Origin: an uncultured Prevotella sp. | GTDB lineage: Bacteria > Bacteroidota > Bacteroidia > Bacteroidales > Bacteroidaceae | Assembly (NCBI GenBank): GCA_934254985.1 | Contig: CAKQMS010000020.1 | Coordinates: forward strand, 1 to 47,281 | DNA length: 47,281 bases | Direction: 5' to 3' | Part shown: in pieces, positions 1-6,835 of the stretch | Layout: every line of letters begins with the position of its first letter | Numbering within the stretch: position 1 is the stretch's first letter | Notes under the pieces: model-generated | What the model was told of the DNA's origin: nothing | What the model saw: only the letters and a program-made list of their open reading frames with translations | Databases searched by the model: none | Program-made: the position numbers and the translations under genes

Positions 1-173
1 GGACTTACCTTTCCGATGTCATGCAATAAAGCTCCTTCTACCGCAATCTGTTCATCAAATCCTAAATGTTTAGCCATAACACGGGCGGTATCAGCAACAT
101 TCTTAAGATGCTGATACAAACAAACATGTCCATTCTGCTCGCTTTTAGCTAATATTTCTTGATGAATATTCAT
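1..173 (-). CDS. cas3: Cas3-type HD nuclease, N-terminal part (runs off left edge)
   Basis: The 57 visible residues begin MNIHQEILAKSEQNG and contain the pattern YQHLKNVADTARVMAKHLGF followed by LLHDIGK at about 49-55. The early His and the HD pair are the metal ligands of the HD domain that opens Cas3 or stands alone as Cas3''. In type I CRISPR-Cas this domain degrades DNA unwound by the Cas3 helicase after Cascade has bound its target. The start codon lies 12 bases after the stop of the cas5-like gene, so they are probably co-transcribed. The window ends before a helicase domain could be seen, so a stand-alone Cas3'' or a full Cas3 are both possible. Another HD hydrolase is the alternative, made unlikely by the cas6 neighbour. 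Confidence 0.8.
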   Translation of the reverse strand, partial: MNIHQEILAKSEQNGHVCLYQHLKNVADTARVMAKHLGFDEQIAVEGALLHDIGKVS

Positions 174-185
174 ATAGTTGCATCA

Positions 186-746
186 TTAAAGTAAAGATTG
201 ACCATTATACTCTATCCAGCCAACCATTGGCTGATTATCGTTAAAACGATTATAGCCAACAAGGAAAGACTGCTCTGAATTTCCAAAGCGCAATTCAAAA
301 CCAGGTAATTGATTGAATTGTTCTTCTTCCATCACACTGATTTCAGATTCCGGCAAGAGTATATCCTCGTTTCTGCATACACATACATGTTGCTTCGATG
401 CAATAATAGCATCTTCTTCGTTTTCAAAAGCAATACATAAAACCGGATGCAAAAGAACAGAACGCTTCAATACAGAACGTTGTCTATTGAAAGTTCTGTT
501 TTTATACTCCCAACCTCTTGGCTGTGTCACTTCCTGTTGAGAATCCAGGGAATCATACTTCAATTTATGCCTCAAAATTTTATGGATTCCTGGAACGTTC
601 AAAAGTTCAGGAAACAGTTTCTTCTCTATGCCTTCAATTATAGAAGGAGTAAGAAACTGCTGACTGAATGTTTCTTCATCACGAACAGCGGTCCATGGTT
701 TAATGAAACCAAACTGCCCTTTATATGTTACGACATACATAATCAA
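186..746 (-). CDS. cas5: Short Cas5-like RAMP protein
   Basis: Probable Cas5, the Cascade subunit that caps the 5' handle of the crRNA. The 186-residue protein starts with a beta strand and a glycine (YVVTYKGQFGFIKPWTAVRD), then a Pro/Gly turn (FLTPSIIEGIEKKLFP). This is the layout of the Cas5 N-terminal ferredoxin-like fold, in which a hydrophobic strand is followed by a PPxxxxG-like turn. The rest is mostly strand-forming with no enzymatic motif. It sits 12 bases after cas6 and 12 bases before the HD nuclease gene. It is shorter than the usual 200-250 residues, and no cas7 or cas8 lies between it and its neighbours. Two starts are possible (Met1 or Met3). The family call is from pattern and context, not from a search. 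Confidence 0.62.
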   Translation of the reverse strand: MIMYVVTYKGQFGFIKPWTAVRDEETFSQQFLTPSIIEGIEKKLFPELLNVPGIHKILRHKLKYDSLDSQQEVTQPRGWEYKNRTFNRQRSVLKRSVLLHPVLCIAFENEEDAIIASKQHVCVCRNEDILLPESEISVMEEEQFNQLPGFELRFGNSEQSFLVGYNRFNDNQPMVGWIEYNGQSLL

Positions 747-758
747 ATCCTTTAATAA

Positions 759-1421
759 TTAGTAAATTGCTCCAAATCCGATACCCGTACAGTTGCCTAC
801 ACCAACATTCCATATAAATTGTTTCGTCTCAGGCTTACCTTTGATGACAACCGGGCAAAGACTTGCCTTATTGCCAATACCATGATAACGAACCAACTTC
901 AACTTCTTTTTGGAGTAAGAAAGATCAAAACAGATATCCAACGTTTCATCTTCTTCCAATCCTGCCTCTTTCATCTTTGACAAGAGAGTATCCTTAAGAT
1001 ATTGGTTTGCCTGTTCATGATTGAAATTATACTGTTTAATGCTTCCATCATCCAACTTTCTTTTTATAAAAACCGGACTAGCACAATAATACAAATCCCG
1101 CTCTGAAAATTGAGGTTCAGTGCCAACAGTTATATCAGTAACAAACATACCACAAAACATCTCAGGATCTTCAAGAATTGTTTTGATGATAACCTTAATG
1201 ATACTTTCATCATAAAAGCTAATAAACATCGTTGCACCCTGTGAAAACTGAAGTGCATTCTCCACTTTTCTCCCTCCATTTAACCAAGAGAAAGAATACA
1301 ATGAAATCTTATCATGAATAGAATTGTTTCCAATCCATTTATGAATAGTACCAACCAGTTTCTGTTGATAGTCAAAAGGAACTGGCGTGGTATTCGGTGA
1401 AGTTTTTAAATGAATTCTCAT
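759..1421 (-). CDS. cas6: CRISPR-associated endoribonuclease Cas6
   Basis: Cas6 cleaves the CRISPR precursor transcript inside each repeat to make crRNAs. The 220-residue length is normal for the family. The C-terminus carries the diagnostic glycine-rich RAMP loop (GVGNCTGIGFG, residues 207-217). The N-terminus (MRIHLKTSPNTTPVPFDYQQ) and the middle motifs FSQGATMFISFYDE and ASPVFIKR fit the two-ferredoxin-fold layout. A histidine cluster near residues 27-36 (IHKWIGNNSIHD) is a candidate for the catalytic or general-base histidine. It opens the cas block: the cas5-like gene follows after 12 bases. Subtype cannot be fixed without cas7/cas8, which must lie outside the window if present. Confidence 0.88.
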   Translation of the reverse strand: MRIHLKTSPNTTPVPFDYQQKLVGTIHKWIGNNSIHDKISLYSFSWLNGGRKVENALQFSQGATMFISFYDESIIKVIIKTILEDPEMFCGMFVTDITVGTEPQFSERDLYYCASPVFIKRKLDDGSIKQYNFNHEQANQYLKDTLLSKMKEAGLEEDETLDICFDLSYSKKKLKLVRYHGIGNKASLCPVVIKGKPETKQFIWNVGVGNCTGIGFGAIY

Positions 1422-1463
1422 ATTTATTTTTTTAATTGTTCATCTTATAAATACATTTTTTGC

Positions 1464-1637
1464 TCATCTAAGAATTTCTCTCAGATAGTTTCTCGCCTTA
1501 TCAGCAATCTCTTTCGCCTCCAAATAGCACCCATCAATTTCTTCATAGGTGTATGCATTCCGAGCCTCAGCGATGCTTTCGGTTGCAACCTCTTCAAACA
1601 TATCGAAGACGATTTGTTCATTATTATTCTGCTTCAT
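1464..1637 (-). CDS. Small acidic hypothetical protein
   Basis: Reads 57 residues from the ATG at 1637 (MKQNNNEQIVFDMFEEVATE); a longer frame would need GTG at 1646. The protein is acidic, rich in Glu and Ala and predicted by eye to be mostly helical, with no recognised domain. It starts 11 bases after the stop of the AlbA_2/RecG-like gene and ends 42 bases before cas6, so it is probably carried on the same transcript. Its size and position would suit a small regulatory or antitoxin-like partner, but nothing in the sequence shows this. Confidence 0.5.
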   Translation of the reverse strand: MKQNNNEQIVFDMFEEVATESIAEARNAYTYEEIDGCYLEAKEIADKARNYLREILR

Positions 1638-1648
1638 ATCTAACACTA

Positions 1649-3055
1649 TTAAGAATTAGTATTTCCTTGTTCGAGTATCACCCAAACACCAGCATTCACT
1701 CTTCCTTCATGTCTAATTATTCCCGCTTTTTGTAATACAGACAAGTCACGTTCTATGGTACGTTGCGTTACCGACATTGTTTCCGACATTTCCTTACCCG
1801 TGATAAAGGGATTTTCCTTAATCATAGAAATGATATTTGACTGACGCTCAGACAGTTCGCTTTCCGACATGTTTCCGACATTTGTTTCCGACATGTTTCC
1901 GACATTTACACCGACATTCCCGTCACGCTCTGCGATAACTTCATCTACCGTCTTGCGCTGAATAATCGCCATCACGCCACCTCCATTTTCTTCTATCGTT
2001 GGCAATGGAAGCTTGGCACGTTCAAACTCCTCGGCAATCTTCTTGAAACCACGTCCCCATGATTCCACAAAGCCCGCTTTGTAAAAAACATTAGCAATAT
2101 TATGGTTACGAGGATAAGAAGAATGCTTCTGCATTAAGGCTGCAGGAGTCAACTCTTTCGGCAACAAACCATAGTTCCACAATTCTATACTGCGGTCATA
2201 GATGCGCATCTGGATGGCAGGGCCGTTATAATCCTTATGCGAAATGGCATTGTATATCAACTCTCGTAATGCCTTGTCAGGGATTTCCAACTGCTCTATG
2301 CGCTGCAATCCCTCGTAGTGAATAGGCGAAAGCAGATACTTGGTTCGAAGCACTTCCATCACTCGACCTGCCATCTGAATCAAGTTGCCTTCTATCACAT
2401 CCTGAATAATCAAATCGCTCTCATCGGTATGGAAACGTCCTATCTTGAATACCGCTGATGGGAAGAACTGACCTACATGCTTGCCGAAAAGTAAAATGGC
2501 AGCATTCTTCAATTCGCCTTCCTTGGTAAACAAGCCAAGATTACGCAAAACATCCTCTGTGGATGAATTAATTTCTGATTCATCCATACGACCTGCCTTG
2601 ATGCTACATTGCAAGAAATAGTCAATCGCTTTGCGATCAATATCATCAAGGGTTGCTCCATAAACAGGAATATCATCCCATGAATGTCCCATCTTGTTCA
2701 TAATAAATTGCTGCAAAGCAAGACCTTTAAGTTCCTGCTTAGTAGATCCACTGCGATAATGATACGTACCTTTGTAAGCTATCGGCATATTGCTTGGAGA
2801 CACAACAATCTCAATGTACTCTTTGTCGCCATCCATAAGAAGATTTACGTCTTCCACAATACCCAAATAATTAACTATCTTGTTAGGAATATCTTCCAAC
2901 AGTCTCTTTGCATCAGGCAAACCGATTACTTCTTTCTGGTCATTTACACCGATATAAATACGCCCACCCTGGGCATTGGCGAAACCACATATCCATTTCA
3001 GATATTCATCACGCCACGATTCCTTATATTCTATATTTTGACTTTCACTCTGCAT
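1649..3055 (-). CDS. AlbA_2/RecG-like ATP-binding transcriptional regulator
   Basis: A 468-residue DNA-binding regulator. Residues about 5-120 form an AlbA_2 (Schlafen-type) domain: EYKESW near the start, then GFANAQGGRIYIGV. Residues about 255-345 match the RecG-like C-terminal part of this family (IPDKALRELIYNAISHKDY, GFVESWGRGFKKI). A variable linker at about 378-400 repeats NVGNMSE-type units. The C-terminus (about 404-465) is a winged helix (GKEMSETMSVTQRTIERDLS then GIIRHEGR). It starts 3 bases after the ImmA gene and leads into the cas genes. Family members are common near defence and mobile genes, and a role in controlling the cas block is inference from position. Confidence 0.8.
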   Translation of the reverse strand: MQSESQNIEYKESWRDEYLKWICGFANAQGGRIYIGVNDQKEVIGLPDAKRLLEDIPNKIVNYLGIVEDVNLLMDGDKEYIEIVVSPSNMPIAYKGTYHYRSGSTKQELKGLALQQFIMNKMGHSWDDIPVYGATLDDIDRKAIDYFLQCSIKAGRMDESEINSSTEDVLRNLGLFTKEGELKNAAILLFGKHVGQFFPSAVFKIGRFHTDESDLIIQDVIEGNLIQMAGRVMEVLRTKYLLSPIHYEGLQRIEQLEIPDKALRELIYNAISHKDYNGPAIQMRIYDRSIELWNYGLLPKELTPAALMQKHSSYPRNHNIANVFYKAGFVESWGRGFKKIAEEFERAKLPLPTIEENGGGVMAIIQRKTVDEVIAERDGNVGVNVGNMSETNVGNMSESELSERQSNIISMIKENPFITGKEMSETMSVTQRTIERDLSVLQKAGIIRHEGRVNAGVWVILEQGNTNS

Positions 3056-3058
3056 ATT

Positions 3059-4051
3059 TCATTCCTCCATACTTTTGATTATTGAATTGACTCTCTTCTC
3101 CCTTCCCAATGTCTCGGGAAATGCATAGTGGCCATTACCGATTTCTCGTGGATTAGGCTCAATATGTTCGGCATACCAAGCACGTTTATACTCAGTAGTG
3201 ATTATGCCGTAATCTCTGGCGGCGATGATGGATGCGGCGAGAGATTCGCCATATAGCTCCTTGATGTCTATCATCTCATCCAGCGTTATCTTCTCACGCT
3301 TTTCTGATCCCAATTCTTCGATAAACGTATGCTTGGGAAGAAGGAAGAAACTGGCAAAGAGGTCACAACGCTTCTCTACACTATAGTCTGACTCTTGGGG
3401 GAAGGAGAGAAGAAGGTGGGCTAACTCATGAACTGCCGTGAAGCGAAGTTTCTCCACACTACTCTTTTCCGGATTGAAATCGAGAATCATCAGCGGATGC
3501 TTCTTATCTGCCCAGGTACTCATTCCGAAAACATAATCCGGGAGAGTAGCTGCAAGTATCATGATGCCTTTTCTTTCCAGAAGTCTCAGGATGCTGGCGA
3601 TAGGTCCATCACCGCAATGCCACTTTTCACGAAGAAGGATGGATGCCTGAATGGCATCTTCCAACGTTGATACCTTGGTGTCTTTTATCGGATTATGGAA
3701 TGGGGTAAGAAATCCTGCTTCTTTCTCCTTGGCAAGATACTGCTCCGCCCAAAACGAGAGTTTCGCTTCCAAGGCTTGCAACTCGCCTTCAGATAACTTG
3801 CCGCCTGAGGTGGTGCGAAGCATAGGCATATCAATAGTGATATTGGTGCCTTCGAAATAACTATCGCTAATGTTTAGCGCCTTAGCCAAAGCCAATTTGG
3901 CAACACGCTTAGGAAGCATGAGCCCTTTCTCATAGCGAGAAATGCTCTGCTTGGTGATGATGCCGCCTGTAAGCTCTGCAAGTTTTTCCATGCTTAGCCC
4001 CATCATTTGGCGTGCTTCATGCAATCGGATGGAAAATTGGTTTGATGTCAT
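3059..4051 (-). CDS. XRE-family regulator with ImmA/IrrE metallopeptidase domain
   Basis: A 330-residue fusion. Residues about 6-66 are an XRE helix-turn-helix (LAELTGGIITKQSISRYEKG). Residues about 185-290 are an ImmA/IrrE zinc peptidase with HELAH at 208-212 and a downstream acidic CDLFASFFLLP helix typical of the family. Such proteins cleave or respond to a repressor partner and often control mobile elements or stress operons. It is the first gene of the leftward operon that ends in cas genes; the next gene starts only 3 bases after its stop. A TAnnTTTG box and a short palindrome stand just upstream, suggesting self-regulation. The protease target is unknown. Confidence 0.85.
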   Translation of the reverse strand: MTSNQFSIRLHEARQMMGLSMEKLAELTGGIITKQSISRYEKGLMLPKRVAKLALAKALNISDSYFEGTNITIDMPMLRTTSGGKLSEGELQALEAKLSFWAEQYLAKEKEAGFLTPFHNPIKDTKVSTLEDAIQASILLREKWHCGDGPIASILRLLERKGIMILAATLPDYVFGMSTWADKKHPLMILDFNPEKSSVEKLRFTAVHELAHLLLSFPQESDYSVEKRCDLFASFFLLPKHTFIEELGSEKREKITLDEMIDIKELYGESLAASIIAARDYGIITTEYKRAWYAEHIEPNPREIGNGHYAFPETLGREKRVNSIIKSMEE

Positions 4052-4063
4052 TAGATTAATTAA

Positions 4064-4079
4064 TTTGTTGACAAATATA
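4064..4079 (-). promoter_or_regulatory. Promoter and possible operator of the regulator-cas operon
   Basis: On the minus strand TATATTTG (4072-4079) matches the Bacteroidota -7 box TAnnTTTG, about 20 bases before the start at 4051. It overlaps the palindrome TTTGTTGACAAA (4064-4075), a plausible binding site for the XRE protein encoded immediately downstream. The operator role is inference. Confidence 0.55.
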
Positions 4080-4303
4080 GAGAAAAATATTATTCGCGTC
4101 TATTTTTATAAACACCTATTAACAAAAAAGTTATAATTGAAAGCTACAAAAGCTATATTTGAGCGCTATAAATAGACATTATCATCATAGGGTGAGGCTT
4201 TCAAGCATATCATGGTACTTTATCTTCATCGATTAATATGCTTAATGATATCGCTGATTCACATAACTATGCTCGATAAAAGACCTTATTAAGTCTGCGA
4301 TAT

Positions 4304-4385
4304 ACTTGCTATCAAATATAGCTTTGCTTACTACCAAATTTTGCTATGCTTTCTAGCAAAGATAGTTTTGCTTACTATCAAAGAT
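4304..4385. repeat. Short TTTGCTTACTAYCAAA repeats in the 4052-4614 spacer
   Basis: This 560-base gene-free spacer is very AT-rich. Related words occur at 4304-4316 (ACTTGCTATCAAA), 4322-4338 (CTTTGCTTACTACCAAA) and 4366-4382 (TTTTGCTTACTATCAAA), with a partly inverted form between (CTAGCAAAGATAG). No gene, RNA or CRISPR repeat is visible. The spacer separates the minus-strand cas operon from plus-strand aspA. A purine-rich run follows at about 4451-4490. Confidence 0.5.
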
Positions 4386-4546
4386 GTTCATTTTTAAAAA
4401 TATATTCATCTCACGTTAGCCTGCTCCCCCCACTCTGCCTATATATAATAAGGTGGGAAGGGAGAGGGAGGGAGGAAAAGAGAAAAGAGTTTGGTTTTTA
4501 CAAATTAAGGTTCACTTTTTATAAATGGAATACGGAATATAAGGCG

Positions 4547-4554
4547 TAATTTTG
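4547..4554 (+). promoter_or_regulatory. aspA promoter -7 box
   Basis: TAATTTTG matches TAnnTTTG. It would start transcription near 4560, giving a leader of about 55 bases. It also overlaps the first possible start codon of the long frame (4552), supporting the ATG at 4615 as the real start. Confidence 0.6.
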
Positions 4555-4614
4555 CAAACGAGGAAGAGAAACAACAATAAAGGAAATAGTAATAACTTAA
4601 ACATTATAACCACT

Positions 4615-6033
4615 ATGACTAACGAAAAGAATTTTAGAGTTGAAGCTGACCTTTTGGGTGAGCTCAAGGTTCCTGCTGACGCACTTTATGGCGTACAAAC
4701 TCAGCGCGGTATCAACAACTATCATATCTCACGCAAGACTATGCGCGACTATCCTGACTTCATCATCGCCAATGCTTTAGTGAAGATGGCGGCTGCGCAG
4801 ACTAACCACTCGCTGGGCGTGATTAGCGACGAAATAGCAAGTGCTATGATTCAGGCTTGCAAGGAAATTGTTGACGGAAAATGGCACGAGAATTTCCCTA
4901 TCGACATGATTCAGGGTGGTGCCGGAACTTCGGTCAACATGAATATCAATGAGGTTATCGCTAACCGTGCGCTCGAAATTATGGGCCACGAAAAGGGCGA
5001 ATATCAATATTGCTCTCCTAACGACCACGCTAACTGCGGTCAAAGTACCAACGACGCTTACCCTACCTCTATCCGATTGGCTTTAATACGTATGAATGCA
5101 CACTTGGTAGGTGCTTTGACTGGTTTGATTAGCGCTTTCCGCTATAAGGCTGAGGAATATAACGACGCGATAAAGATGGGTCGCACCCAGTTGCAGGATG
5201 CTGTGCCTATGACTTTCGGTCAGGAGTTTAATGCTTATGCCAACAACCTGGAGGAGGAGATTTTGAACTTGGAGCGCAACGTGAAGTTGCTGCACGAGAT
5301 CAACATGGGCGGTACGGCTATCGGTACTGGACTGAATGCGGTGCCTGGGTTTGCCAAGCTTTGCGCTGCCAACTTGAGCAAGCTCACGGGCGAGAACTTC
5401 ATTTCGGCTCAAGACTTGGTGGAGGCTACTCCTGATACTGGCGCTTATGTTAGCTATTCGTCGGCTTTGAAGCGTTTGGCTATTAAGTTGTCGAAGATTT
5501 GCAACGACTTGCGATTGATGGCTTCGGGTCCTCGCTGCGGATTGAACGAGATTAATCTTCCTCCTAAGGCTCCTGGATCGTCTATCATGCCGGGCAAGGT
5601 GAACCCTGTGATTCCTGAGGTTACCAACCAGGTTTGCTTCAAGGTTATCGGCAACGATACTACCGTGAGCTTTGCTGCCGAGGCTGGTCAGCTGGAGCTG
5701 AACGTGATGGAGCCTATCATCACAGCAAGCTTGTTTGAGAGCCTGACTTGGATGAAGAATGCTATCGAGACTCTGACTGAGGAGTGTGTGCTGGGTATCA
5801 CGGTTAACAAGGAGCGTTGCTACGAGATGGTGAGAAACAGCATCGGTATCGTTACGGCGCTGAACCCTATCATCGGATACAAGAGCAGCACCAAGGTGGC
5901 TAAGGAGGCGCATGCTACTGGTCGCTCGGTATATGATATCGTGATTGAGCAGGGCCTCATGACTAAGGAGGAGCTCGACGAGGCGCTGGATCCTAAGCAT
6001 ATGCTGCAGTCGCATAAGTTTAGCTTGAAGTAA
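4615..6033 (+). CDS. aspA: Aspartate ammonia-lyase (aspartase)
   Basis: Converts L-aspartate to fumarate and ammonia in the cytoplasm. The 472-residue protein closely follows the E. coli aspartase pattern: VEADLLGELKVPADALYGVQ at the N-terminus, QGGAGTSVNMN, STNDAYPT, MGRTQLQDAVPM, and the fumarase/aspartase signature GSSIMPGKVNP near residue 321 whose serine lies in the catalytic loop. The aspartase-like C-terminal half (ICNDLRL, AAEAGQLELNVMEP) argues against class II fumarase. I chose the ATG at 4615 because homology begins there and the promoter box overlaps the upstream frame. It precedes dcuB and the asparaginase gene and feeds fumarate respiration with them. Confidence 0.95.
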   Translation: MTNEKNFRVEADLLGELKVPADALYGVQTQRGINNYHISRKTMRDYPDFIIANALVKMAAAQTNHSLGVISDEIASAMIQACKEIVDGKWHENFPIDMIQGGAGTSVNMNINEVIANRALEIMGHEKGEYQYCSPNDHANCGQSTNDAYPTSIRLALIRMNAHLVGALTGLISAFRYKAEEYNDAIKMGRTQLQDAVPMTFGQEFNAYANNLEEEILNLERNVKLLHEINMGGTAIGTGLNAVPGFAKLCAANLSKLTGENFISAQDLVEATPDTGAYVSYSSALKRLAIKLSKICNDLRLMASGPRCGLNEINLPPKAPGSSIMPGKVNPVIPEVTNQVCFKVIGNDTTVSFAAEAGQLELNVMEPIITASLFESLTWMKNAIETLTEECVLGITVNKERCYEMVRNSIGIVTALNPIIGYKSSTKVAKEAHATGRSVYDIVIEQGLMTKEELDEALDPKHMLQSHKFSLK

Positions 6034-6095
6034 AGAAATGGTTGAAATATAAAAAAAGGATAACAATCGCTATTCCTGATATAAATGTATGAGAG

Positions 6096-6143
6096 AAGCC
6101 TGTAGGCGCATCTGAATGTGGATGATGCCTGCAGGCTTTTTGT
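6096..6143 (+). terminator. Terminator after aspA (CCTGCAGGC type)
   Basis: Stem AAGCCTGTAGGCGCATC (6096-6112) pairs with GATGATGCCTGCAGGCTT (6121-6138) and is followed by a T-rich run. Almost the same hairpin stands after the porin gene at 10595. Confidence 0.85.
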
Positions 6144-6162
6144 TTGTAGGAGGGGAAAGGAA

Positions 6163-6199
6163 GGGAAAGCGATGCAGCCGAGCTGCACCGAACCCAACC
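6163..6199 (+). repeat. 37-base dispersed repeat, copy 1
   Basis: The 37 bases are identical to the reverse complement of 37251-37287. The core holds a small stem (GCAGC CGA GCTGC), and both copies sit in purine/pyrimidine-biased intergenic DNA. Confidence 0.85.
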
Positions 6200-6266
6200 A
6201 ACTGGATACAAAAGGCAAAAAAGAGAGAACAAAGGGAGGGAGGATAAAGAGAAGGAAAGAGGAAGG

Positions 6267-6321
6267 AAAGAGGGAGGAAAGAGGGAGGAAAGAGGGAGGA
6301 AAGAGGGAGGAAAAAGGGAGG
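6267..6321 (+). repeat. 11-base purine tandem repeat
   Basis: Four perfect copies of AAAGAGGGAGG (6267-6310) and a fifth with one change (6311-6321), inside a longer all-purine tract from about 6225. It is part of the 800-base gene-free spacer between aspA and dcuB. An open frame across it (6118-6348) is rich in Lys, Glu and Gly and is not believed to be a gene. Confidence 0.9.
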
Positions 6322-6401
6322 AACTGGGGGGATTCTGAAAAAAAATAGGATTTTACAAATTTTTGTTGGGATTATATAAAAGAATATTGGAAAAAAAGGT
6401 C

Positions 6402-6409
6402 TATATTTG
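6402..6409 (+). promoter_or_regulatory. Probable dcuB promoter -7 box
   Basis: TATATTTG followed by C matches TAnnTTTG. If used, the dcuB transcript has a leader of about 420 bases (6416-6835) holding 7-base repeats and several GGCTAA words (6630-6665). No known riboswitch is recognised there. Confidence 0.5.
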
Positions 6410-6460
6410 CAACATAAGAAATAGATAAATAAGAAATAGACAAATAAGCAATAAGCATCA

Positions 6461-6502
6461 AACACTAAACACTAAACATTACACACTAAACACTAAACAT
6501 TA
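6461..6502 (+). repeat. (AACACTA)n 7-base repeat array
   Basis: Six consecutive 7-base units: AACACTA, AACACTA, AACATTA, CACACTA, AACACTA, AACATTA. A related array lies at 43579-43626. Position is the leader of dcuB. Confidence 0.85.
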
Positions 6503-6835
6503 GAATCATACTCAATTATAACATATAAATTCATAATTACAATTACGGGGAAGAGTCCTCGGCTTTATTAATAGTTGAATGAAGGTGGGTTCTGAAAAAA
6601 TACCTGCGGACATGAAGGCTATACTAAAGAATGGCTAAGCAAAAAGCAAGGCTAAAATAAGGCTAAAAGCAAGAATGGCAAGAAACCTAAGGAATCTTTT
6701 TGGAACCTACCCTTTTGACTATTCTCCACACAACACAAGGCACAAATAATCAGCGCGAGGAATGAATGGCGCTGAGATAAGAGAGAATTAACCTTTATAC
6801 AATATATAAACCTTTTTAAAAAACAGTAAGTTCTT

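Noticed and set aside
1..4614. CRISPR array near the cas genes
   Set aside because: No regularly spaced direct repeats of 25-40 bases with unique spacers are present on either side of cas6; the array must be outside the window.
5083..6066. 327-residue open frame antisense to aspA
   Set aside because: It is the complement of a highly conserved enzyme gene, with His/Arg/Gln/Leu-rich composition and no motif.
6118..6348. 76-residue plus-strand frame rich in Lys, Glu, Gly and Arg
   Set aside because: It only reads the terminator, the 37-base repeat and the purine tandem repeat.
6541..6620. Known riboswitch in the dcuB leader
   Set aside because: I could not match it to cobalamin, TPP, SAM, FMN, glycine or lysine motifs; reported only as a long leader.
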